Origin: Treponema sp.
Lineage (GTDB): Bacteria; Spirochaetota; Spirochaetia; Treponematales; Breznakiellaceae
DNA length: 59,524 nt
Assembly (NCBI GenBank): GCA_009781475.1
Contig: WQYB01000008.1
Coordinates: 1 to 59,524, forward strand
Reading direction: 5' to 3'
Position 1 is the stretch's first letter; each line of letters begins with the position of its first letter. The notes under the pieces were generated by a model. That model made no database searches. It saw nothing but the letters and a program-made list of their open reading frames with translations, and was not told the DNA's origin. Both the position numbers and the translations under genes were made by a program. Positions 32,113-41,427 of this stretch are shown piece after piece.

Positions 32113-33714
32113 GTGGAACAGCATCTTTCACAATTTTTTACAGAAGAAACCGCTAAAAAAGCAGGGTTTACAGGGAATATAGTAATTCAGGAAAATCTTG
32201 ATCCTTTGATAACCTCTTTAGAATATGATTCACGAAATGTAAAATCTAAAAGTCTTTTTTTCGCATTACCGGGTTTGCATACAGACGGAAGTTTATATAT
32301 AAATGACGCAATTAATAATGGAGCTTCTGTTATTGTTCATGAAAATGAAATTAATAAAAATGATAAAAAAGAAAATGTTATTTATTTAAAAGTAAAAAAC
32401 GCGCGATTTGCAATGTCTCCCATTTCTGCCGCCTTTTACGATTTTCCGTCACAGCAATTACTGGTAATCGGCGTTACCGGAACTGAAGGAAAAAGCACAA
32501 CTGTTTATCTAATTTGGCAGTTACTAAAACTTTTAAATAAAAAAACGGGTTTTATTTCTACGGTTCAGCATTGTCTTGGCGATGACATTCAATGGAATAT
32601 AGAGCACCAAACCACGCCAGAAGCACCTGTTGTACAGCGGCTATTAAGAGAAATGGCAGATAACGGCTGTGAGTATGTTGTATTGGAATCAAGTTCTCAT
32701 GGTCTTTCGCCAAAGACAAACCGCCTTGGAGATGTTAATTTCTGCTGCGGCGTTCTTACCAACTTAACTCATGAACATCTTGAATTTCACGGAACATGGG
32801 AGCAATACAGGGACGACAAGGCAAATCTTTTCAGAACATTGGATAAATACCGCATTAAACAAAAAAAGAATAAAAACCTGGAACAGATTCCATTTAGTGT
32901 AATAAACGCCGATGATAAAAGCGCAAAATATTTTATTAAAGCGGCAAAATGCAGAGCTTATAAATACAGCCCTGCAGGAAGGGACGGAGATATAATCCTT
33001 GAAGCAATCGAAAGCGGTACTTTGGGAAACTGGTATATTATTTATATACCTTCTTTAAACGAGCGTTTAAATTTCCGGGACAGGCTCCCCGGCGCTTTTA
33101 ATTCAGCTAATGTACTTGCCGCAATTCTTACTGTTTCCAATTTATTAAATCTTCCAATAAAAGAAATTGTTCCATTGGTAAAAGAATTAAAACCTGTAAA
33201 AGGCAGAATGACAACTATCGAAAAAGGACAGCCTTTTGAAGTTGTAATTGATTATGCTCATACTCCTTCATCCTTTCAGGCAATTTTTCCGCCGCTTAGA
33301 GAAAGACTGGATAAAACGGGAGGGAAAATAATAAGTCTTTTTGGATCGGCAGGAGAAAGAGACACCAAAAAACGAAGTGAGCAGGGACAGATGGCCGCCG
33401 CTTTTTCGGATATAATTATTTTAACAGATGAAGACCCAAGAAAAGAAAACCCTATGGACATCCTTGAAGAAATTTCCAAAGGTGTAATACAGGAACAAAA
33501 TAAAACCATTTTCAGCCGTAATGAAAATCTTTTTTTAATACCAAATAGGCCTTTGGCAATCCGCACTGCTTTAGGTTTGGCAAAAAAAGGAGATCTTGTA
33601 ATTCTTTTGGGTAAAGGGCATGAAAATTCAATTATATATGCCGATCATACCGTTCAGTTTGATGAAATTTCCGAAACGGAAAAAGCGTTAGGCGAAATGG
33701 GTTTCGGCAATTAA
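32113..33714 (+). CDS. murE: UDP-N-acetylmuramoyl-tripeptide synthetase
   Basis: A 533-residue Mur ligase adding the third amino acid of the peptidoglycan stem. Motifs: SLFFALPGLHTDGSLYINDA, ATP loop GVTGTEGKSTT, TTPEAP, ESSSHGL, LTHEHLEFHGTWEQYRDDKA, VIDYAHTPSS and LGKGHE. The substrate-selecting motif that reads DNPR in diaminopimelate-adding enzymes is EDPR here (residues 440-443), so the added residue (ornithine, as known for treponemes, or lysine or diaminopimelate) cannot be settled from sequence. I start at GTG 32113, 14 bases behind GGAGG, with no better candidate. Confidence 0.92.
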   Translation: MEQHLSQFFTEETAKKAGFTGNIVIQENLDPLITSLEYDSRNVKSKSLFFALPGLHTDGSLYINDAINNGASVIVHENEINKNDKKENVIYLKVKNARFAMSPISAAFYDFPSQQLLVIGVTGTEGKSTTVYLIWQLLKLLNKKTGFISTVQHCLGDDIQWNIEHQTTPEAPVVQRLLREMADNGCEYVVLESSSHGLSPKTNRLGDVNFCCGVLTNLTHEHLEFHGTWEQYRDDKANLFRTLDKYRIKQKKNKNLEQIPFSVINADDKSAKYFIKAAKCRAYKYSPAGRDGDIILEAIESGTLGNWYIIYIPSLNERLNFRDRLPGAFNSANVLAAILTVSNLLNLPIKEIVPLVKELKPVKGRMTTIEKGQPFEVVIDYAHTPSSFQAIFPPLRERLDKTGGKIISLFGSAGERDTKKRSEQGQMAAAFSDIIILTDEDPRKENPMDILEEISKGVIQEQNKTIFSRNENLFLIPNRPLAIRTALGLAKKGDLVILLGKGHENSIIYADHTVQFDEISETEKALGEMGFGN

Positions 33715-33725
33715 AACAAACAGTT

Positions 33726-35882
33726 TTATTCGTCTATTATTACAGTTTCCGGTTTGTATTTTGCAGCTTCCTGCGGATTTCTGTCACGGATAAATTTGTT
33801 TAATATATTGTTTAAAAGCCTTATATCTATCGGTTTTGGTATAAATCCGTCAAACTCATTTTGTACAAACATCTCTTCATTACCGGCAAGGGCGTTAGCT
33901 GTCAATGCTACAATCGGGATGCGTTTATAATCCTTTTTAATTCCGCTTTGTTCGGCTTCCCATTCACGGATTTTTTTTACAGCTTCTATTCCGTTCATAA
34001 CAGGCATCATGTGATCCATTAAAATTAAATCATAATTTTTTCCGTTTTTTATATTATCAATTGCCGCAAAACCGTTCGTGACAGTCTCAATATAAAGTTT
34101 ATAAGGTCTTAATAAACCTGCTGCTACATAAAGATTTGTTTCAACATCGTCAACAATTAATACGCTTCCATAAGGCATTGGATCACGGATAATTTTTAAT
34201 TTTACAGCCTGTTGTTCGTTATTAAAAGTAAAATTGCACAGCTTTTGCGCAGTATCTATGCCGATTGGAGTATATTCTGTAATATCCTGCGTATAACTTA
34301 CTTTTTGTTTTACAACTACTGTAAATACACTGCCTTTTTTATATTCGCTTTGTACATTGATTTTACCATCCATCATTTTTACAAGTTTTTTAGTGATGTT
34401 TAAACCTAAACCTGTTCCTTCTGTATAACGGTTGGCATCAATATTAAATCGAAGATATTTTGTGAATAACCTTTCTATATCTTCGTTTTTCATACCCTGT
34501 CCTGTATCTTCAACAGAAAAAATCAAGTTAATATAATTTTGCTCTATTTCGTGCCTGACAGATAATTTTACATATCCTTTTTCTGTGTATTTAATCGCAT
34601 TTGAAAGCAGGTTATTTAATATTTGTTTAAGACGTAATTCATCTCCGTATAAATTAAGAGGAAGATCCTCTTTTACATCAAGTATAAATTCTATAGGTTT
34701 TGATCCGATTCTTATCATATTTAATTGAACTGTATCATTTATAAGACTTGTTATATCATATTCATTGCTTATAAACTCCAGTTTACCTGTTTCAATTTTA
34801 GACATATCCAGAATATCATTGATAATTCCAAGAAGGCTTTTTCCTGAAGAAAATATTTTTTCCTGCGCTATTGTATATTTTTCCGGCAGGCTGCTGTCTT
34901 CCAGCTGGATTTGGGCAATTCCCATAATCGCATTAAGCGGGGTTCGTATTTCGTGCGACATCATTGCCAAAAATTCACTCTTTGATCTGGTAGCTGCTTC
35001 AGCAGTCCGCTGCGATTCAATTATCGGCGTTATTTCTACACAATCAAAAAAACGCGCAATTCCATTTGCACCCATCGGTATGGAATGAAGCATAAAACTG
35101 CGGATAACAGGAGATTGTCCATCGTCATTAGTAATAATATCAAAAGATGTTTCTATAGTATCATTGCGTTCTAAAAGCTCGCCGAAAAAGTATTTTAATT
35201 CAATGTAAGGAAATAAATCAACAAACGGCAAATTTATCGCATATTCCTGTTTTTCAAAATCAAGAATTCTAGCAAATGATTTACTTATATATTCAACACG
35301 CGCTTCATTATTTACAATTACAATTAAACCCGATGATTCATCCAAAACCTTGTCAAAAGTCTGTCCGGTTTTCTGTGAACGACTGAGCATCCCTACAGAA
35401 TGTTTTCCGATTATTAAAACTATTATATAAATAAAAGTCAGTCCAAAAAAATAAAATAATTCATCATTAAAGGTATAATTTGAACCCATAAGCCGGATAT
35501 TGCACACAAATAATAAAAAAGCTACTGCTACCCATGTAAAGATAGCCGTTATAAATAAACTTTTAACATTAATATAAATTAAACCAACAAGCGAACAACC
35601 TATTAAAAAAATATATATTATACGGTTTCCGTCCGTAAAAAAAGAAGCGGTTACAATTTCTACGGCAGATACTGATAACGGCAGAATTAAAGAAAGGAGC
35701 TGTATTGATAAGGTTTTAATATTAGTAAAAATCAGTACGATAACAATTAATAAAATACTGGCGATAATACGCTGAAGTGAATAGTTAAGGTCAAAAATTA
35801 TAAAAATTAATGCTTGCGTAATAGCGTGCATGATTATTATATATCTGATAGGCGTTTTTGTAGTTTTAATCAGGTTTTTCAT
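33726..35882 (-). CDS. hybrid sensor histidine kinase with PAS domain
   Basis: A 718-residue kinase. Six or seven membrane helices (about 10-160) are followed by a PAS domain (SGLIVIVNNEARVEYISKSF), a HisKA domain with SHEIRTPLNA (His310), ATPase boxes NLLSNAIKYTEKGYV and GTGLGLNITKKL, and a receiver with phospho-Asp623 in LMDHMMPVMNG. There is no Hpt domain. The kinase and receiver parts are close paralogues of the pair at 1669-7503, but the sensor is different. It overlaps the DAG kinase-like gene by four bases (ATGA). Confidence 0.9.
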   Translation of the reverse strand: MKNLIKTTKTPIRYIIIMHAITQALIFIIFDLNYSLQRIIASILLIVIVLIFTNIKTLSIQLLSLILPLSVSAVEIVTASFFTDGNRIIYIFLIGCSLVGLIYINVKSLFITAIFTWVAVAFLLFVCNIRLMGSNYTFNDELFYFFGLTFIYIIVLIIGKHSVGMLSRSQKTGQTFDKVLDESSGLIVIVNNEARVEYISKSFARILDFEKQEYAINLPFVDLFPYIELKYFFGELLERNDTIETSFDIITNDDGQSPVIRSFMLHSIPMGANGIARFFDCVEITPIIESQRTAEAATRSKSEFLAMMSHEIRTPLNAIMGIAQIQLEDSSLPEKYTIAQEKIFSSGKSLLGIINDILDMSKIETGKLEFISNEYDITSLINDTVQLNMIRIGSKPIEFILDVKEDLPLNLYGDELRLKQILNNLLSNAIKYTEKGYVKLSVRHEIEQNYINLIFSVEDTGQGMKNEDIERLFTKYLRFNIDANRYTEGTGLGLNITKKLVKMMDGKINVQSEYKKGSVFTVVVKQKVSYTQDITEYTPIGIDTAQKLCNFTFNNEQQAVKLKIIRDPMPYGSVLIVDDVETNLYVAAGLLRPYKLYIETVTNGFAAIDNIKNGKNYDLILMDHMMPVMNGIEAVKKIREWEAEQSGIKKDYKRIPIVALTANALAGNEEMFVQNEFDGFIPKPIDIRLLNNILNKFIRDRNPQEAAKYKPETVIIDE

Positions 35883-36844
35883 GTACGCAATCCTTCTTTG
35901 GGGTTGCCGTATATAAGCGGTAATTTTGCAAGATCAACTTCATTTGGACATACAAAATTAATCGCTTTAGGAATTAATTCATATTCAATTGAAGTGCCGT
36001 ATAAAGTTTGTCCGTCTATACTCATACACATAACTTTATCTGAATAAAGTTTTATCTTTTTAGCCTTGTAATAAGAAATTACATCCGGTATTTTACGATA
36101 TCCGCCCGATGTATAAACAGGAATATTTAATAACTGTCTTCGCCTGGATGTATTTTTCAATAAATAAACATCTAATCTTCCGCTGTCAGGATGCGCGTCA
36201 ACTGCAGGATACATATTTTTTCCGTAACAGGGCGCGTTCGCAGCCAATATTGATAAAAAATCGCCTTCTATTTTTTCATCATCAATTTCTATAAAATATT
36301 TTTGGGTAATTTTTCCTCTAAAAAAATAGTATACCGCAGCTGCCATATAAGCTATATCTTCCGGCATTCCTTTTGCAATCCATTCGTCGCCTTTCATATT
36401 TACAAAAGCTTCCATTCCAGACAATGCAAAACCAACGCCATAGTTAGTACCGCATCGGATAATATCCAAAGAAACGGTTTTATCAAAAACCTGACTCTTT
36501 AATGAAAGAAAATGTTTTTGATTTTTGGAGCCGAAATATCTTAAAAAAGCATTAGCGCTGCCGTAAGGATGTGCCGCAACCTGCGCATTTTCCAACCCTA
36601 CAATGCTGTTTACTATTTCATAAAGCGTGCCGTTTCCTCCAATTGAATGTATGCGGAAAGTTTCGTCTTTATCGGTTATATAACGGCGTATAAATGTAAG
36701 AGAATCACGACACCATCTTGATTCAAAAATATCAAAATGCAAATCAGGATATTCCTTAAAAAATGAATGGATCATTTCTTTAAGTTTTTTTGTTTTTCCT
36801 TTTATCCCTTTTGCGACAGGGTTAATTATAAACAAATGTTTCAT
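35879..36844 (-). CDS. diacylglycerol kinase-family lipid kinase
   Basis: A 321-residue protein of the DAGK catalytic family (DgkB/YegS/sphingosine-kinase-like). Motifs: FIINPVAKG at the N-terminus, the nucleotide-binding IHSIGGNGTLYEIVNS (canonical GGDGT is GGNGT here), AHPYGSANAF and NAPCYGKNMYPAVDAHPDSG with LDVYLL. The loss of the Asp in GGDGT may affect catalysis. It is co-transcribed with the downstream hybrid kinase and follows ispH by 14 bp. Confidence 0.83.
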   Translation of the reverse strand: MKHLFIINPVAKGIKGKTKKLKEMIHSFFKEYPDLHFDIFESRWCRDSLTFIRRYITDKDETFRIHSIGGNGTLYEIVNSIVGLENAQVAAHPYGSANAFLRYFGSKNQKHFLSLKSQVFDKTVSLDIIRCGTNYGVGFALSGMEAFVNMKGDEWIAKGMPEDIAYMAAAVYYFFRGKITQKYFIEIDDEKIEGDFLSILAANAPCYGKNMYPAVDAHPDSGRLDVYLLKNTSRRRQLLNIPVYTSGGYRKIPDVISYYKAKKIKLYSDKVMCMSIDGQTLYGTSIEYELIPKAINFVCPNEVDLAKLPLIYGNPKEGLRT

Positions 36845-36858
36845 TTATGCATTTTCCA

Positions 36859-37731
36859 TTATTTTAATAATTCCTTTTCTATATCATCTATAATAGTATC
36901 AGGAGTAGACGCTCCGGCGCAAAGACCTACTGTGTTAAAGGCAAAAAATGATTGCGGTATATCCGCTTTACTTTCAGCAAGAACACCTGGTTTGCCGTAT
37001 TTTTGCGCAATCGCAAGTAATCTGCGTGTATTTGCCGAATTTTTTCCGCCGGCAATAACTACAGCGTCAACATGATTTAATAAATCACGCAGCGCATTTT
37101 GACGTTCTTTTGTAGCGGCGCAGATAGTTTGTATTATAACCAGATTTGGAAAAAATAACCCAACAGCTTCTCCTATTTCGGTATATTCTTCTTCAGAAAG
37201 TGTTGTTTGTCCTAGTAAAGCAGTTCTTGCGTCATTATTTATGCTGTAAAGTTTTTTAGCTTCTCTTCTGGCTTCTATAGTATTTCCTACTACCTTGCAA
37301 AAACTCGTATTACTGGATTGCATATAACCCATAATGCCTACGATTTCGGCATGATTGGCTTCTCCCGCTATAAAAAGACAATAACCTGCCTGAAAAAGCT
37401 CTTCCGCTTTTATCTGACTTGCTTTTACATTTGGACAGGTAGCATCTATAATATTTATTCCTTTACTGTAAAGTTCATTTTCGATATGCGGTTCAATTCC
37501 GTGCGCGCGTATTATAACAGAACAATTTTTATCTAATTGCGTAAGCTCATCAATAACATGAACTCCCATTTTTTTGAGATTTTCTAAAACTTTTGGATTA
37601 TGGATTAATGGACCAATAGTATAAACAGAAGAGCCGCTTGCCAAAGCGCGGCGAGCTTCAGCTTCTGCGAGCTCAACAGCCCTGCGCACTCCCATGCAAA
37701 ATCCCAGAACCCTTGCTCTTATAACTTTCAT
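36859..37731 (-). CDS. ispH: 4-hydroxy-3-methylbut-2-enyl diphosphate reductase
   Basis: A 290-residue IspH (LytB), last enzyme of the MEP pathway, making IPP and DMAPP. Cluster cysteines are visible in GFCMGVRRAVELA, DATCPNVKASQ and TICAATKERQNALRDL; other signatures are YTIGPLIHNPKV, IRAHGI and VVIAGGKNSANTRRLL. It pairs functionally with ispG in this window. It is followed by the DAG kinase-like gene and the hybrid kinase on the same strand. Confidence 0.96.
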   Translation of the reverse strand: MKVIRARVLGFCMGVRRAVELAEAEARRALASGSSVYTIGPLIHNPKVLENLKKMGVHVIDELTQLDKNCSVIIRAHGIEPHIENELYSKGINIIDATCPNVKASQIKAEELFQAGYCLFIAGEANHAEIVGIMGYMQSSNTSFCKVVGNTIEARREAKKLYSINNDARTALLGQTTLSEEEYTEIGEAVGLFFPNLVIIQTICAATKERQNALRDLLNHVDAVVIAGGKNSANTRRLLAIAQKYGKPGVLAESKADIPQSFFAFNTVGLCAGASTPDTIIDDIEKELLK

Positions 37732-37744
37732 AATAATTTATATA

Positions 37745-37811
37745 ATACATCACACCAAACATATAAACACGGAGATGTACAAATTACATCCCCATGTTAT
37801 TTGTGTGAATA
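37745..37811. repeat. degenerate CACGGAG-type repeat
   Basis: ATCACACCAAACATATAAACACGGAG-like sequence (split here as ATCACACC, AACACGGAG) and the right part TTATTTGTGTGAAT are loosely complementary, with a GATGTA/TACATC hairpin between. It lies in the ispH-secF gap and appears to be a decayed member of the family. Confidence 0.4.
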
Positions 37812-37820
37812 TATTCTATT

Positions 37821-39044
37821 TTACTTCGAGGCAAGTTTTAATCTTTCACGTTTTAACTTTTGATTTTGCCAGAAGTTTACAAAACCTGAAACGATGAAAA
37901 GTGTTGTAAATACGCCGGAAGTCATACCAACCAACAGAGCCAATGCGAAATCCTTCATTGAACCGGATGTAAAAACAAATAATGCCAATACAGCGAGCAT
38001 CGTCGTTGCCGTTGTTATAATGGTACGCCCTAATATCCCTGTTAATGAAATATTTAAAATATCAATAAAGGAATGATCGGGATAGACACGCAGATTTTCC
38101 CTTACACGGTCAAAGAAAATAATTGTGTTATTTGTAGAATAACCAAGTATTGTAAGAATTGCCGCAATACTTAATGTTGTAAATTCCATTCGTGTCCAAA
38201 CCATAAAAGCTACAATAATAATAACATCATACATGATGGCAATTACCGCTCCGACTGCGTATTGCAGTTTAAAACGTATTGTCGAATAAATTAAAACCAA
38301 AAGCAAAGTAAGAGAAATAAGTATTCCAGCCTGATCGGTTAAATCTCTTGAAAAACGCGATCCTACATAATCCGAACGAATTACTGCGATACAGCCTTTG
38401 CCGAAATATGTACTAAAATAATTATCCAGTATTTGTACGATTTCAGCAGAACTGACACGTCCTTCATCTTTATCTTCGACGCGGATCATAAAATGACGAT
38501 CCGCAGAAGAACCTACGTTTTGCACCGCAACACCATGACTGAAACCAGCCATTGCATTTCTAACTTCGGAAATATCAATTGCAGCTGCATTGGGTTCCAG
38601 ATAATGAATTACATAGGCATTTTCACTGTCCAATGACGGATTACTTAGAGTATTAAAAATCAAATACTGAGAATTAATCCCTTGATTTGCATTTACGGTA
38701 ACTTCTAAATCTTCAAGCTGCTGTCTCATTGCATTTGCAAGCGACCCAATTGTATTGTATTCGCTATACGAAAATTGATGTGACCTGATATCCACACCCA
38801 AGCCTGAAATATTAATAAAAACATTTGAACTATTGTATGAAACAGATGCAGTTTCTGTTCCATTCCAGCGTAAACTGAAAGCAGTAGGTGCAATTTTTAT
38901 TTCCTGGATCAAACCGGCTTGAAAATCAACACCTAAAGCGAATCCGTCGTTAAAGATATAACCAAATACGCCAAAAGCGACAAGTATAATGGAAATTATT
39001 GCTGCAGGTATAAAGAATTTTGAAAAACGAAGTATTTTTTTCAT
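37821..39044 (-). CDS. secF: protein translocase subunit SecF
   Basis: A 407-residue SecF: an N-terminal helix (FIPAAIISIILVAFGVFGYI), a FALGVDFQAGL motif, a periplasmic domain and the C-terminal transporter core (VGSRFSRDLTDQAGIL, AILTILGYSTNNTIIFFDRV, GRTIITTATTMLAVLALF). It is about 100 residues longer than the E. coli subunit because of an enlarged periplasmic domain. With SecD it pulls exported proteins across the membrane using the proton or sodium gradient. Overlaps secD by four bases. Confidence 0.94.
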   Translation of the reverse strand: MKKILRFSKFFIPAAIISIILVAFGVFGYIFNDGFALGVDFQAGLIQEIKIAPTAFSLRWNGTETASVSYNSSNVFINISGLGVDIRSHQFSYSEYNTIGSLANAMRQQLEDLEVTVNANQGINSQYLIFNTLSNPSLDSENAYVIHYLEPNAAAIDISEVRNAMAGFSHGVAVQNVGSSADRHFMIRVEDKDEGRVSSAEIVQILDNYFSTYFGKGCIAVIRSDYVGSRFSRDLTDQAGILISLTLLLVLIYSTIRFKLQYAVGAVIAIMYDVIIIVAFMVWTRMEFTTLSIAAILTILGYSTNNTIIFFDRVRENLRVYPDHSFIDILNISLTGILGRTIITTATTMLAVLALFVFTSGSMKDFALALLVGMTSGVFTTLFIVSGFVNFWQNQKLKRERLKLASK

Positions 39045-40801
39045 AAACTAACCGCCTTTGCGCGGAATGTATCATTACTTTCCTGTATTTTGGTAGTCCA
39101 GCTTACAGCTAATTTTTTACTGCGCATAACATCAGTGCCGAAGTCGAAGATAAGCCGGGATACAAAAAGAGCTGTAAAGACTGACGAGAAAACACCGATT
39201 GAAAGACTTACAGCAAATCCTCTGATTGGACCTGAACCAAGCTGTGAAAGGAAAAGCGCTGCAATAAATGTAGTTATGTTAGAGTCCATAATTGCCCAAA
39301 ATGCTTTGCTAAAACCGGCTTCTATTACGGCTTTTCTGGATTTACCAAGACGCATTTCTTCTTTCATTCGTTCAAAAATAATTACGTTAGCGTCTGTCGC
39401 CATACCGATTGTCAGAATAAATCCCGCAATAGCAGGTAATGTCAAAGTAAAACCAAGAGCGGAAAGCACACTGAACATTATATAAAAATTTAATAACTGA
39501 GCGACAACGGCGTTAATCCCTGCTGTTCTGTAATAAATAAGCATGAAAATTAAAACTGCGACAATGCCGCCGAGTAAAGCATAAAGCCCTTGTCTGATTG
39601 TATCTGCTCCCAATGAAGGACCGATACTTTGCTGACTTGCAACATCAAGTTCAACAGGTAAAGCAGCGTTTCTTAATATAAGAGCCAGACTTTCCGCACT
39701 TTCCTGATCAAAACCGGAAATTGATCCTCTGTCACCAATAGCTGATTGAATTGTAGGACTTGACCTGACCCTGCCATCCATTACAATAGCAAGATTTCTG
39801 CCGATGTTAGCTGATGTAAGATTGTTAAATCTTTTACCGCCTTCTTCATTTAATCTGAAAATAACTTCCGGTTTACCTGTGATGTGGTTTCGATCTACCG
39901 ATGCTTGTTCAATATAATTGCCGTCCAAACCTACGTCTCTTTCAACTACAATATATTTATAAGTACCGTCAGTATTCCTGTCATGTTCATCCAACCCGTA
40001 TCTGTCTTTTATATAAACACCAAGAAGCATTGTATGAGGCGGAATGATGGAAGTGTTTTCCAGATTTCCGCTTGCGTTAAATGTAGTATCCGGATTTGCT
40101 CTGTAATATCTGTAAAACGCGGTAGTCGCATCAGTATCTTCAAGATGGAATGTAAGGCTGCCTTTTCCCATTATGATGTCATTAATCCTTTCCGGATCGG
40201 CGTTACCTGGAATTTCAATATATATTTGACTTGTTCCCTGTCTTCTTATAATAGGTTCTGTCAGTCCAAACTGGTCAATACGGCTGTTTAAAAATCCCAA
40301 AGTACGATTCATTGCATCAACCGGATCATCATTTGTTAATGTGCGGCCTACCTCTAAAACAATACTTATACCGCCTGAAAGATCCAAACCAAGTTTAACA
40401 GCGCCGTTTTGCAGATCTTTAAGAGAAAAAATTTCATCACGGTATTTTTGTTCGATTGTATCCAGCGCTTCTCTTCTGTTAAAGAAGGATTCAAGGACTG
40501 CCCTTGCTGTCCATTGCTGCGGAAGCGGTTTATTATTGGCTTTATAATTCTTTCTTGCGACAGGAATTAAAAATTCCAGTCCTTCAGGAACATCACCGCC
40601 GACACCGGCTGCATCGATTATCCGCCTTAAATCTGCCTGAGCAGCCTGAGATGAATATGTTCTAATGTACTGTCTTGATTCCAGTGCCAGAGCCTGCTGT
40701 TCTCTTGGAATAAAAAAATACCAGCGTATTGTAGGCCACAGGAATAAAAAACAAACTCCAAGCACAATAAGCAGAATGATAAATCTGTAACGTTTACTCA
40801 T
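39041..40801 (-). CDS. secD: protein translocase subunit SecD
   Basis: A 586-residue SecD: N-terminal helix, LGLDLSGGISIVLEV, the periplasmic domain with YIEIPGNADPERINDIIMGK, and the six-helix core with IMDSNITTFIAALFLSQLGSGPIRGFA. It lies between yajC (2 bp upstream) and secF (4-bp overlap), the standard gene order for the Sec accessory complex. Confidence 0.95.
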   Translation of the reverse strand: MSKRYRFIILLIVLGVCFLFLWPTIRWYFFIPREQQALALESRQYIRTYSSQAAQADLRRIIDAAGVGGDVPEGLEFLIPVARKNYKANNKPLPQQWTARAVLESFFNRREALDTIEQKYRDEIFSLKDLQNGAVKLGLDLSGGISIVLEVGRTLTNDDPVDAMNRTLGFLNSRIDQFGLTEPIIRRQGTSQIYIEIPGNADPERINDIIMGKGSLTFHLEDTDATTAFYRYYRANPDTTFNASGNLENTSIIPPHTMLLGVYIKDRYGLDEHDRNTDGTYKYIVVERDVGLDGNYIEQASVDRNHITGKPEVIFRLNEEGGKRFNNLTSANIGRNLAIVMDGRVRSSPTIQSAIGDRGSISGFDQESAESLALILRNAALPVELDVASQQSIGPSLGADTIRQGLYALLGGIVAVLIFMLIYYRTAGINAVVAQLLNFYIMFSVLSALGFTLTLPAIAGFILTIGMATDANVIIFERMKEEMRLGKSRKAVIEAGFSKAFWAIMDSNITTFIAALFLSQLGSGPIRGFAVSLSIGVFSSVFTALFVSRLIFDFGTDVMRSKKLAVSWTTKIQESNDTFRAKAVSL

Positions 40802-40803
40802 AT

Positions 40804-41253
40804 CTATCTATTCTCCGCAGATGAATTATCGTTTGTTGATCCTCCATCTCCGATTTTATAATCATCTTCTTTGATTTTATATTCATCATCTTTTGATGAA
40901 TCATCTCTTGATGATGATTGGCTTACAACACTGGAAATTGCGCTGCGCATAAATTCCAATTTAACATTATCATCTGCTTTAATGATAACTGTTGTATCTC
41001 TAACGCTTTGAATTGTTCCGTAAAGCCCGCCAATAGTGACAATCCTGTCGCCTTTTTTAAGACCGGCGTGCATTTTTTCGGCTTCTTTACGTTTTTTGCT
41101 TTGCGGTCTGATTAATAAGAAATAAAAAATCAGAATCATCGGGATAATAAATATGAAAGTGCTTAAAAAGTCACCCCCTGTCCCTCCTGCAGCATCTCCA
41201 CCCTGCGGAGCTCCCATTAAAAGTGGAAGAAAAAATGTATACATGAAAAACAT
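40804..41253 (-). CDS. yajC: Sec translocase accessory protein YajC
   Basis: A 149-residue YajC: one membrane helix (STFIFIIPMILIFYFLLIRPQ), QSKKRKEAEKMHAGLKKGDRIVTIGG-like cytoplasmic part (LKKGDRIVTIGGLYGTI), and a longer than usual low-complexity Asp/Ser-rich tail. It is the first gene of the yajC-secD-secF operon. The start at ATG 41253 allows two more in-frame residues upstream of none; the choice is secure. Confidence 0.92.
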   Translation of the reverse strand: MFFMYTFFLPLLMGAPQGGDAAGGTGGDFLSTFIFIIPMILIFYFLLIRPQSKKRKEAEKMHAGLKKGDRIVTIGGLYGTIQSVRDTTVIIKADDNVKLEFMRSAISSVVSQSSSRDDSSKDDEYKIKEDDYKIGDGGSTNDNSSAENR

Positions 41254-41330
41254 CCTTAAAATATAGTATTATTGATAACACTAGCATAAAAAGGACATCT
41301 TATTCAAGTAGAATTATAAGAAGAATAAGT

Positions 41331-41416
41331 AACCACAGAGGACACGGAGGAACACAGAGGTTTTAGTACAAAAACTCTACCTACTCCGTGAAACTCCGTG
41401 TACTCCGTGGTAAATT
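41331..41416. repeat. CACAGAG/CACGGAG palindromic repeat, intergenic
   Basis: AACCACAGAGGACACGGAGG and the complementary CTCCGTGTACTCCGTGGT flank ACAAAAACTCTACC. It lies in the gap upstream of yajC and downstream of the TPR lipoprotein gene. It is the clearest uninterrupted member of the AACCACAGAG subtype. Confidence 0.85.
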
Positions 41417-41427
41417 CTTAATTTTAA

